Assembly (NCBI GenBank): GCA_043101835.1
Contig: JBICHM010000161.1
Location: forward strand, 1 to 9,046
Origin: JBICHM01 sp043101835
Lineage (GTDB): Bacteria; Planctomycetota; Phycisphaerae; Phycisphaerales; UBA1924
Reading direction: 5' to 3'
Length of the DNA stretch: 9,046 bases
In this document: piece after piece, positions 1 to 7,032 of the stretch
Position numbering within the stretch: position 1 is the stretch's first letter
Layout of the letters: each line of letters begins with the position of its first letter
The notes under the pieces: model-generated
Seen by the model: the letters and a program-made list of their open reading frames with translations, nothing else
What the model was told of the DNA's origin: nothing
Databases searched by the model: none
Translations under genes and position numbers: made by a program

Positions 1-1241
<1,241 letters not shown>

Positions 1242-1248
1242 GGCGTGC

Positions 1249-1827
1249 TCACGCGTCGGCGGCGCGGAGTTCGCGGTGGAGCCACGCGCGCGCCATGCGC
1301 CAGTCTTCGGCGGCGGTGGTTCGCGAGATGTCGAGGAGTCGTGCGGCGTCTTCGCTGGAGAGGCCGGCGAAGAAGCGGAGCTCGACGAGGCGGGCCTTGC
1401 GTTCGTCCATCTTCGCGAGGCGTTCGAGGGCCTCGTCGAGTGCGAGCATGTCGATGGTGTTGGCGCCGTCGCCGGCGTTGAAGTCGCGTTCGACGGCGTC
1501 GAGGGTGAGCTCCTGCCAGCCGCCCCCCCGCTTCTGCCGGCCTCGGGCGCGGGCGTGGTCGACGAGGATGTTGCGCATGGCCTTGGCGGCGATGACGAAG
1601 AACTGCGCGCGGCTCTTCCACTCGATGGCGTCGGAATCGACGAGGCGCATGTAGGCCTCGTGGACGAGCGCGGTGGGCTGAAGGGTGTGGCTGGCGCGCT
1701 CGTTGCGAAAGAAGTGTTCGGCGAGGGCGCGGAGCTCGTCGTAGACGAGGGGGAGCAGGTCGGCGGCGGCGGCGACCTCGCCCCCGGAGGCGCGGTTGAG
1801 CAGCTGGGTGGCGGTCTGCTGCTTCAT
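1249..1827 (-). CDS. ECF-family RNA polymerase sigma factor (planctomycete kinase-linked type)
   Basis: Predicted 192-residue extracytoplasmic-function sigma factor that would direct RNA polymerase to a specific promoter set. Region 2 spans about residues 10-95 (LLPLVYDELRALAEHFF, then HTLQPTALVHEAYMRL and FFVIAAKAMRNILVDHARAR). Region 4 spans about 128-188, with a helix-turn-helix around 156-182 (LSSEDAARLLDISRTTAAED). The TLQPTALVHEAY signature is typical of the Sigma70_ECF family (PF07638, TIGR02999-like), abundant in planctomycetes. The ATG at 1827-1825 is chosen because AGAGG lies 7 nt upstream and the family start fits. The reading frame stays open further upstream to 2130, but that extension is Pro/Arg-rich and unlike the family. 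It is co-directional with the kinase gene 7 bp downstream and forms an operon with it. No anti-sigma factor is visible, and in related pairs the kinase is thought to control sigma activity. A run of seven C on the plus strand (1523-1529) falls inside it without breaking the frame. Confidence 0.95.
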   Translation of the reverse strand: MKQQTATQLLNRASGGEVAAAADLLPLVYDELRALAEHFFRNERASHTLQPTALVHEAYMRLVDSDAIEWKSRAQFFVIAAKAMRNILVDHARARGRQKRGGGWQELTLDAVERDFNAGDGANTIDMLALDEALERLAKMDERKARLVELRFFAGLSSEDAARLLDISRTTAAEDWRMARAWLHRELRAADA

Positions 1828-1834
1828 GGTCGGG

Positions 1835-1839
1835 CCTCT
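1835..1839 (-). promoter_or_regulatory. Ribosome binding site of the sigma factor gene
   Basis: Read on the minus strand, AGAGG sits 7 nt before the ATG at 1827-1825. It supports this start over the longer open frame reaching 2130. Confidence 0.6.
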
Positions 1840-1855
1840 GGATCCCTGGAGCCGG

Positions 1856-1873
1856 GCGCGCGTGATGGCGCGC
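1856..1873 (-). repeat. Inverted repeat in the sigma factor 5' leader
   Basis: GCGCGC, a 6-nt spacer GTGATG, then GCGCGC. On the sigma factor transcript it would be a GC-only 6-bp hairpin 17 nt upstream of the AGAGG ribosome site. It could be an operator or an RNA hairpin, or chance in high-GC DNA. Confidence 0.35.
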
Positions 1874-2047
1874 ACCTCGATGGTACTTGGGTCCGTCGGC
1901 TCTGCCCGGGAGTTTTCCCTGTTTTCCATCACCACCCCACTGCTCTGACGCCGTTGCGCGGGGACACGGGCGCCCCCGGAGTGAGGGCGTTGGCGGCGCG
2001 TCGCGCGCTCGGGAGATTCCCGGTGATTCACACAGTTGGTGATCGGG

Positions 2048-2077
2048 CCGGGCGCAGCGGGGCCCGGTGTCGCCGTG
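2048..2077 (+). promoter_or_regulatory. Shared 30-bp upstream element, copy 1
   Basis: Starts CCGGGCGC and carries GTGTCG at positions 20-25, ending GCCGTG. The same layout occurs before the next three secreted-protein genes. The GTGTCG block ends 51 nt before the ATG of secreted protein 1. GGCG and CGCC within it could pair, as could CCGGG with CCCGG. Role unproven: promoter, operator or RNA hairpin. Confidence 0.45.
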
Positions 2078-2111
2078 ATGGGCGCGGAGAACGACACGAA
2101 CACACGCTTTC

Positions 2112-2116
2112 GGGAG
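2112..2116 (+). promoter_or_regulatory. Ribosome binding site of secreted protein 1
   Basis: GGGAG, 7 nt before the ATG at 2124. It supports that start. Confidence 0.6.
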
Positions 2117-2123
2117 CAGACGG

Positions 2124-3602
2124 ATGGCACGCAGAAGGACTGGAATCGGGCTGATCGGACTGCTGGGCGCAGCGTCGATCGCGACGGGCGCTGCGGCGCA
2201 GACGACCTGGGTGGTGGACGACGATGCGCCGGGCGATCCTGGCGCGCAGAACCCGCTGATCAGCGATCCGGCGGAGGACGGGACGGCGGCGCGCCCCTTC
2301 GACCGGATTCAGGAGGCGATCGACGCGTCGGCGGACGGTGACACGATCGCGGTGCAGCCGGGGCTGTACCTCGAGTTCGGGTCGGTGGACCTGAAGGGCC
2401 GCGTCGTGACGCTGGTCGGCGTGGGCGGCGCGAGCGTGACGACCATCGACATGCAGAACTGGAACGACAACGCGATGCTGTGCGTCACCGGCGAGGGCGC
2501 CGACACGGTGATCGACGGGTTCACGCTGCGCAACGGCGCGGCGAATGGGCCGGCGCCGGGCGAGCGCGGCGGCGGGCTGTACTGCAACCTGTCGAGCCCG
2601 ACGGTGCGGAACTGCATCTTCGAGTTCAATGGGGCGGAGATCGGGGGCGCGGTGTACGCCAACGGCGGCGCCCCGGTGTTCGAGAACTGCCGGTTCGACT
2701 CGAACACGGCGACTGCGGGGGGCGGGGGCGGCGCGCTGTATCTGAACAACACAAACGCGTCGTTCGCCGACTGCGTCTTCGACGGGAACCTGGCGACGGG
2801 CGGGGCCGGGGGCGGCGTGACCACGGTCGGCAGCGGGACGGCGTTCACGGGGTGCGAGTTCATCGGGAACGAGGCGTCGGGCGCCGGCGGCGCGGTGAGC
2901 GTGAGCGGCTCGGGCGGCGGCGCGCTGCTGTTCGAGCGGTGCCATTTCACCGGAAATACGGCGAGCGGGGTCGGGGGGACGATCGTCGTCAACCCGATCG
3001 GCTCGCGCATCATGCTGGTGCAGAACAGCGTGCTCAACTCGAACACCGGGCTTCAGGGCGGGGCGCTGCAGATCGACGGCGGGCAGGTGACGGTCCGCAA
3101 CTCGACGCTGTACGGCAACATGACGATGAACGGGTCGGCGAGCGCGATCCGGCGGAGCGCGGGATCGGCGACGGTGCAGAACTCGATCGTCCGCGCAGCC
3201 GGGGCGACGGGGACGTTGCTGAGCGGGTCGATCTTGATCAGCCATTCGAATATCGAGGGCGGCGGCGCGGGGACGGGGAACATCGACGCCGACCCGATGT
3301 TCGTGGACGCCATCGGCGGCGACTTCGCCCTGACCGCCGGCTCGGCGTGCATCGACGCGGGGAACAGCACGGTGATCGCAAACGATGTGGAGATCGACTT
3401 CGCGGGCGCGGCGCGGGTTGTGAATGATCCTGGCGCGCTGGCGACGGGTGTCGGGGTGTTCGGCTACTTCGTTGACATGGGCGCTCATGAGTGGCAGGCG
3501 CCGGCGGCGCCGAGCGGCTGCCCGGGCGATCTGACGGGTGACGGATTCGTGAACGGCGCGGATCTCGGCCTGCTGCTGGGGGCCTGGGGTGGCTGCCCCT
3601 GA
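2124..3602 (+). CDS. Secreted right-handed beta-helix protein with single C-terminal dockerin-like repeat (secreted protein 1)
   Basis: 492-residue predicted secreted protein. Residues 1-25 are a Sec signal peptide (RRR, hydrophobic core, cleavage AAA|Q at 25/26). The mature start TTWVVDDDAPGDPG and the later RPFDRIQEAIDASADGDTI are typical of pectate-lyase-like surface beta-helix proteins. Parallel beta-helix coils run from about 120 to 375. Cys residues recur at 164, 189, 217, 244 and 273, and Ser takes the matching place at 302, 327 and 354, giving a 25-29-residue rung spacing with GG(G/A) turns. Residues 389-457 (DPMF…ACIDAG…VDMGAHE) resemble the end of the 'choice-of-anchor Q' type domain. 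Residues 466-492 hold one calcium-loop repeat (D469, T471, D473, G474, N477, D480) and end GGCP. No polysaccharide-lyase active site can be assigned, so enzyme activity is open and a structural or adhesive role is possible. Own upstream element and terminator suggest a single-gene transcript. Confidence 0.9.
   Translation: MARRRTGIGLIGLLGAASIATGAAAQTTWVVDDDAPGDPGAQNPLISDPAEDGTAARPFDRIQEAIDASADGDTIAVQPGLYLEFGSVDLKGRVVTLVGVGGASVTTIDMQNWNDNAMLCVTGEGADTVIDGFTLRNGAANGPAPGERGGGLYCNLSSPTVRNCIFEFNGAEIGGAVYANGGAPVFENCRFDSNTATAGGGGGALYLNNTNASFADCVFDGNLATGGAGGGVTTVGSGTAFTGCEFIGNEASGAGGAVSVSGSGGGALLFERCHFTGNTASGVGGTIVVNPIGSRIMLVQNSVLNSNTGLQGGALQIDGGQVTVRNSTLYGNMTMNGSASAIRRSAGSATVQNSIVRAAGATGTLLSGSILISHSNIEGGGAGTGNIDADPMFVDAIGGDFALTAGSACIDAGNSTVIANDVEIDFAGAARVVNDPGALATGVGVFGYFVDMGAHEWQAPAAPSGCPGDLTGDGFVNGADLGLLLGAWGGCP
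3528..3587 (+). repeat. Dockerin-like 20-residue repeat, single copy (secreted protein 1)
   Basis: Encodes DLTGDGFVNGADLGLLLGAW. Spacing of D1, T3, D5, G6, N9 and D12 matches the EF-hand-like calcium loop of type I dockerins, followed by the GADLGLLLGAW helix. It is the same module found twice in secreted proteins 2 and 4. I believe it matches what is annotated as a 'GC-type dockerin' in planctomycetes, but this is from memory. Confidence 0.8.
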
Positions 3603-3645
3603 GCCCGGCGCGTCCGGCAACGACGCGGCGCGTCTGCACGGGGCG

Positions 3646-3678
3646 AAGCCCCGCCCGGAGGAGGGGCGGGGCTTTTTT
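3646..3678 (+). terminator. Rho-independent terminator after secreted protein 1
   Basis: Perfect 11-bp stem, AAGCCCCGCCC at 3646-3656 with GGGCGGGGCTT at 3664-3674, a 7-nt loop, and a six-T tract at 3673-3678. It separates gene 1 from gene 2. Confidence 0.88.
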
Positions 3679-3687
3679 CTGCGCCGG

Positions 3688-3717
3688 CCGGGCGCGCGTG
3701 GCGCGGACGTCGCCCTG
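3688..3717 (+). promoter_or_regulatory. Shared 30-bp upstream element, copy 2
   Basis: Starts CCGGGCGCGCG, has ACGTCG at positions 20-25 and ends GTCGCCCTG. It matches copy 4 at 25 of 30 positions. GGGCG (positions 3-7) can pair with CGCCC (24-28). It lies directly after the terminator of gene 1 and its ACGTCG block ends 34 nt before the ATG at 3747. Confidence 0.5.
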
Positions 3718-3736
3718 TCCGGAGACACCACCTTCC

Positions 3737-3740
3737 GGAG
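3737..3740 (+). promoter_or_regulatory. Ribosome binding site of secreted protein 2
   Basis: GGAG, 6 nt before the ATG at 3747, supports that start. Confidence 0.55.
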
Positions 3741-3746
3741 ACGACG

Positions 3747-5417
3747 ATGACACGGCGATGTGCAATTGCGGTTCTTGGGCTGATGCTGGGCGCGCTTGCG
3801 GCGGAGGAGGCCTCGGGCGCGGAGATCCATGTGCCGGCGGACCACGCGACGATCGGGGCGGCGATGATCGCGGCGGCGCCGGGGGACGAGATCGTGGTGG
3901 CGCCGGGGACCTATTCGAACGGCGTGCAGCCGCTGATCTCGAGCGGGCTTGGGCAGGGCAAGGACCTGGTCATCCGTTCGAGCGGCGGGCCGGAGGTCAC
4001 GATCCTCGACGGGCTTGGGACGATCCGGCTGGTGGAGCTGTACCAGCAGGAGTCGAACGCCTTCGTGATCGAGGGGTTCACGTTGCGCAACGGCGTCTTC
4101 GCCACCAACTGGGGCGGGGCGATGCTGCTGTGGGACGCGTCGCCGACGGTGCGGAACTGCATCTTCGAGTTCAACGATGCGCAGTACGGCGGCGCCGTCG
4201 CGAACTACCAGGGCGGGAACGGCGTCTTCGAGGGGTGCGTGTTCCGGGATAACACCGCGGCGCTGGGCGGCGCGATCAACAACCACTTCAGCAGCCCGTC
4301 GTTCTTCGACTGCGTGATTGAGGACAACATCGCGACGGACGAGTCGCTCTACCGCGAGGGCGGGGGCGCGGCGAACCGGGTCGGCGTGATGCGGTACGAG
4401 CGGTGCGTGATCCGCGGCAACGAGGCGCAGACGGGGGGCGGCGTGCACGCGAGCTTCGACACGACGATCGAGATGATCGACTGCGTGGTCGAGGGGAACA
4501 CGACGGTGACGAGCCGCGGCGGTGGGGTGAGCGCGACGCAGGGCGCGAGGATCCTCGCGGTGAATACGCGGTTTCTCGGCAATCGTTCGGCGCAGTGGGG
4601 CGGCGGGGCGTATATCCAGTCGTCGCCGCAGGCTTCCTTTGTGAACTGCGAGTTCAGCGGGAACTTCAACGATCGGTACACCGGCGCCGGGGTGTACGCG
4701 AGCCTCGACACGGTGATCGAGGTGCGCAACAGCACCTTTGTGAACAACCGGGCGGCGTCGTCAACGAGCGGCGGATTCGGGGCGGCGCAGAACTGCACGG
4801 TGACGATCGCCAACAGCGTGTTCTGGGGCAACACGAAGCTGAGCGGGACGACCGCAGAGGCAGCGGACGAGATCGCGCAGGTGAGCGTATCGTCGCCGGC
4901 GTCATTCACGATCGATCACAGCGTGGTGCAGGGTCTGACGGCGCTGACGGGTGTCGGGCTGTCGGGCGCGGACCCGCTGCTGGCTGATCCGCTCGGCGTT
5001 GACGGGATCGAGGGGACGATGGACGACGACCTGCGTCTGTCGAGCGCCTCGCCGGCGATCGACGCAGGGGACAATGCGATGGCGGGGGTGGATGTGTTTG
5101 ATCTCGACGGCGACGGGGACTCGCTGGAGTCGATTCCGTTCGATCTTTCGGGGGGCGCGCGGTTCATCGATGCTGCGGCGACGGCGGACACGGGGGCGGG
5201 CGGCGCGCCGGTGATCGATCTTGGCGCCTACGAGGCGGCGAGCGGGGCGCCGCTCTGCCCGACCGATCTGAACGGCGACGGGATGACGGACGGCGCGGAC
5301 CTCGGCCTGCTGCTGGGGTCGTGGAACAGCGCGGGGGCGACGGATCTGAACGGCGACGGCGTGACGGACGGCGCCGACCTCGGGCTGCTGCTGGGGGCGT
5401 GGGGCGGGTGCGTCTGA
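3747..5417 (+). CDS. Secreted right-handed beta-helix protein with tandem dockerin-like repeats (secreted protein 2)
   Basis: 556-residue predicted secreted protein and paralogue of secreted protein 1. Signal peptide 1-25 (MTRR, hydrophobic core, SGA|E). C5 does not sit in a lipobox, so it is not a lipoprotein. Residues 26-60 (EIHVPADHATIGAAMIAAAPGDEIVV…PGTY, given in part) are a classic beta-helix cap. Coils follow to about 395 with Cys at 138, 164, 189, 220, 246 and 301, Thr at 274, and Ser at 329 and 357 in equivalent rung positions 25-31 residues apart. Residues 409-496 (DPLL…SPAIDAG…DLDGDGDSLE…VIDLGAYE) resemble the choice-of-anchor Q type end. Residues 504-556 hold two calcium-loop repeats and end GGCV. 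It shares PTVRNCIFEFN with protein 1, identical over 32 nt of DNA. Likely a cell-surface or matrix protein; no catalytic residues recognised. No terminator follows, so some read-through into gene 3 is possible. Confidence 0.9.
   Translation: MTRRCAIAVLGLMLGALAAEEASGAEIHVPADHATIGAAMIAAAPGDEIVVAPGTYSNGVQPLISSGLGQGKDLVIRSSGGPEVTILDGLGTIRLVELYQQESNAFVIEGFTLRNGVFATNWGGAMLLWDASPTVRNCIFEFNDAQYGGAVANYQGGNGVFEGCVFRDNTAALGGAINNHFSSPSFFDCVIEDNIATDESLYREGGGAANRVGVMRYERCVIRGNEAQTGGGVHASFDTTIEMIDCVVEGNTTVTSRGGGVSATQGARILAVNTRFLGNRSAQWGGGAYIQSSPQASFVNCEFSGNFNDRYTGAGVYASLDTVIEVRNSTFVNNRAASSTSGGFGAAQNCTVTIANSVFWGNTKLSGTTAEAADEIAQVSVSSPASFTIDHSVVQGLTALTGVGLSGADPLLADPLGVDGIEGTMDDDLRLSSASPAIDAGDNAMAGVDVFDLDGDGDSLESIPFDLSGGARFIDAAATADTGAGGAPVIDLGAYEAASGAPLCPTDLNGDGMTDGADLGLLLGSWNSAGATDLNGDGVTDGADLGLLLGAWGGCV
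5265..5402 (+). repeat. Tandem dockerin-like repeats (secreted protein 2)
   Basis: Two 60-nt copies at 5265-5324 and 5343-5402, a 78-nt period, encoding DLNGDGMTDGADLGLLLGSW and DLNGDGVTDGADLGLLLGAW joined by NSAGAT. Each has the D1-N3-D5-G6-D9-D12 calcium-loop layout. Two such loops make a full type I dockerin fold, whereas secreted protein 1 has only half. Confidence 0.85.
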
Positions 5418-5436
5418 GTCAGGGTGGCGTTCGCGC

Positions 5437-5466
5437 CTGGGCGCGGCGGGCCAGAATGTCGTCTCC
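5437..5466 (+). promoter_or_regulatory. Shared 30-bp upstream element, copy 3 (most divergent)
   Basis: Starts CTGGGCGC and has ATGTCG at positions 20-25 in the same register as the other copies. Its end (TCTCC) has lost the CGCCC arm, so the inverted repeat is not kept. The block ends 63 nt before the ATG at 5525. That the two core blocks persist without the dyad favours a protein-read DNA element over an RNA hairpin. Confidence 0.38.
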
Positions 5467-5512
5467 CTTTGTGGCGGGCGCGGCGGTGATCGCTGCGTGT
5501 CCGGAACCGAAT

Positions 5513-5518
5513 GGGGAG
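5513..5518 (+). promoter_or_regulatory. Ribosome binding site of secreted protein 3
   Basis: GGGGAG, 6 nt before the ATG at 5525. It fixes the start there, although the frame is open upstream to 5321 inside gene 2. Confidence 0.65.
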
Positions 5519-5524
5519 ATTGCC

Positions 5525-6871
5525 ATGCGCACCGTGTCACTTGTCACTCTTGCAGCCCTTGGGGCTTCGAGCATCGCCATCGCGGGGCCGCTGACGCCGC
5601 CGGGTGCGCCGGCGCCGAGCTACCGAACGCTGGATCAGATCGATCCCGGCACGCCGGTCAGCACGCTGGGCGGCGATGCGAACTCGGTGCACTCGATCAC
5701 TTCGGGGGGGCGGTACTACCTCGATGGCGACATCGAGGGGGTCGGTCCGGGTCGCTACGCGATCGAGGTCAACACGACCGAGGCGGTGGAGATCGACTTC
5801 CACGGGTATTCGATCCGCGGCGACGGGACGGAGACGCTGGCGGCGATCGATCTGAACAGCGGCATCGCGGTCGTGCACGGCGGCGCGATCGCCGGCTGGG
5901 GCGTCGAGGCGATCACCGAGAACGACTCGACGCTGACGCTGCGCCGGATGACGATCCGGACGAGCGGCGGCGCCTTCGTGATGAATGTGAACCGACGCAC
6001 GCTCATCGAGGACTGCGTGTTCGAGACGAACGCCGGGCCGATCAATCTGAACGGCGGCGGTGTGGGTGGGACGCAGACGGGGATCGTGATCCGCGGCTCG
6101 GTCTTCTCGGGGATGCCCAGCGCGATCAGCGGCCCGAACACCTCCGGCGTGCAGATCATCGGCTGCTCGTTCTCCGGCGTCGGCTCGGCGAGCGGGGAGA
6201 CGAAGGTCGACATCGGCTCCGATGCGCTGATCCAGGGGTGCTCGTTCACGGGCGGCGGCGAGACGGCTGTGTCGGCGAGCAGCGGGCTGCGGATGTCGGA
6301 CTGCGTGGTTCGCGGGCTCGCCACGGGCGTTGTGATCCCCGGCATCGCCGCGGGCCTCGAGTCGTCGATCGTCGGGTGCACGGTGAGTGGGTTCAGCGGC
6401 GACGGCGTCATTGTCGGCAGCCGGTCGATCGTCCGCGACTGCTCGATCTCCAACAACGGCGGATTCGGCATCAACGCGAACGCGAGCAGCGTCATCTCCG
6501 GCAACGCGCTCGAAATCAATGGCGGCGGCATCGAAGCCTCGTTCGGCGCCCGGGTCGTCGGCAACACGCTGCGGAGTCATCAGACCCTGGGGGGCATCGT
6601 CGTGGGCAGCGACGCCGTCGTCATCGACAACACGCTCGACAGCGGCGCCATCATCGTGACCGGCAGCGACAATGTGATCGACGGGAACACCATTACGGAC
6701 ACATCGCCGTCCATCGAACTCAACTCGACAGGCAATCTCGTGCGCCGGAACACCTTCAGCTCCGGGGCGCCGATCGGCGGCACGACGGGGGCGCCGGGCA
6801 ACCTGGTGCACACGATCCGGACGAGCGTCGACTACCTGTCGGCGGGCCCCTTCGACAATGTGATCTACTGA
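5525..6871 (+). CDS. Secreted right-handed beta-helix protein without dockerin tail (secreted protein 3)
   Basis: 448-residue predicted secreted protein. Signal peptide 1-20 (MRTVSLVTLAALGASSIAIA, cleavage AIA|G). The mature start GPLTPPGAPAPSYRTLDQID and then SVHSITSGGRYYLDGDI, with VEIDFHGYSIRG, are the style I recall for a planctomycete beta-helix family in which a 'Y-L-x-G-N/D-I' strand precedes the helix. PbH1-like coils run from about 105 to 430. Cys occupies rung positions 164, 214, 239, 260, 285 and 306 (Ser at 192), then Asn takes over at 347, 369, 388 and 409, an Asn-ladder-like stretch with a shorter 19-25-residue period. The protein ends FDNVIY with no dockerin repeat, no terminal Cys and no membrane segment, unlike its neighbours. 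The upstream frame extension to 5321 overlaps the gene 2 tail in another frame and is rejected. Function unknown: possible polysaccharide binding or structure; no active site identified. Confidence 0.9.
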   Translation: MRTVSLVTLAALGASSIAIAGPLTPPGAPAPSYRTLDQIDPGTPVSTLGGDANSVHSITSGGRYYLDGDIEGVGPGRYAIEVNTTEAVEIDFHGYSIRGDGTETLAAIDLNSGIAVVHGGAIAGWGVEAITENDSTLTLRRMTIRTSGGAFVMNVNRRTLIEDCVFETNAGPINLNGGGVGGTQTGIVIRGSVFSGMPSAISGPNTSGVQIIGCSFSGVGSASGETKVDIGSDALIQGCSFTGGGETAVSASSGLRMSDCVVRGLATGVVIPGIAAGLESSIVGCTVSGFSGDGVIVGSRSIVRDCSISNNGGFGINANASSVISGNALEINGGGIEASFGARVVGNTLRSHQTLGGIVVGSDAVVIDNTLDSGAIIVTGSDNVIDGNTITDTSPSIELNSTGNLVRRNTFSSGAPIGGTTGAPGNLVHTIRTSVDYLSAGPFDNVIY

Positions 6872-6900
6872 CGCCGCGGCGGCGAAGAGCAGAACGGCGC

Positions 6901-6931
6901 AACTCCACCCCCGGCGGGGGTGGAGTTTTTT
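6901..6931 (+). terminator. Rho-independent terminator after secreted protein 3
   Basis: Perfect 12-bp stem, AACTCCACCCCC at 6901-6912 with GGGGGTGGAGTT at 6916-6927, a tight 3-nt loop, and TTTTTT at 6926-6931. Confidence 0.88.
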
Positions 6932-6942
6932 CGCGCCGATCG

Positions 6943-6972
6943 CCGGGCGCGCGGGGGCGGGATGTCGCCCTG
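6943..6972 (+). promoter_or_regulatory. Shared 30-bp upstream element, copy 4
   Basis: Starts CCGGGCGCGCG, has ATGTCG at positions 20-25 and ends GTCGCCCTG, like copy 2. GGGCG and CGCCC arms can pair. It sits 11 nt after the preceding T tract, with the ATGTCG block ending 65 nt before the ATG at 7033. Confidence 0.5.
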
Positions 6973-7020
6973 CATGGTGAGACGATCCGAACCCAAGCGA
7001 GGCCAGACCGGCCCAACGCC

Positions 7021-7025
7021 AGGAG
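7021..7025 (+). promoter_or_regulatory. Ribosome binding site of secreted protein 4
   Basis: AGGAG, 7 nt before the ATG at 7033. It decides the start, because the frame is open upstream as far as 5497 only as a shadow of gene 3. Confidence 0.7.
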
Positions 7026-7032
7026 CAGCACC

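Larger units (their letters stand above)
1828..2123. other. Divergent intergenic region between the sigma factor gene and secreted protein 1
   Basis: A 296-bp gap that must hold promoters for both directions. Visible parts are an inverted repeat GCGCGC-GTGATG-GCGCGC at 1856-1873 in the sigma factor leader, a GGTGAT direct repeat at 2022-2027 and 2038-2043 that is part of an imperfect dyad, and the 30-bp element at 2048-2077 shared with the other secreted-protein genes. I see no convincing housekeeping -35/-10 pair on either strand. Weak open frames cross it, but none has a plausible protein. Confidence 0.6.

Noticed and set aside
1828..2130. N-terminal extension of the sigma factor to 2130
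   Set aside because: The added 101 residues are unlike the family and cross the divergent promoter region. AGAGG before 1827 supports the shorter form.
2028..4448. Long (806-codon) open frame on the minus strand opposite genes 1 and 2
   Set aside because: Arg/Pro/Ala/His-rich low-complexity translation with no domain. It is the usual antisense shadow of high-GC genes, and the plus strand encodes clear signal peptides and repeats.
5537..6811. Minus-strand open frame opposite gene 3
   Set aside because: Arg/Ala/Asp-rich with no recognisable domain, and opposite a gene with a clear signal peptide and beta-helix coils.
5497..7032. Upstream extension of the protein 4 reading frame to 5497
   Set aside because: The extension is an Arg/Gly-rich out-of-frame reading of gene 3 and crosses its terminator. 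The ribosome site and signal peptide place the start at 7033.
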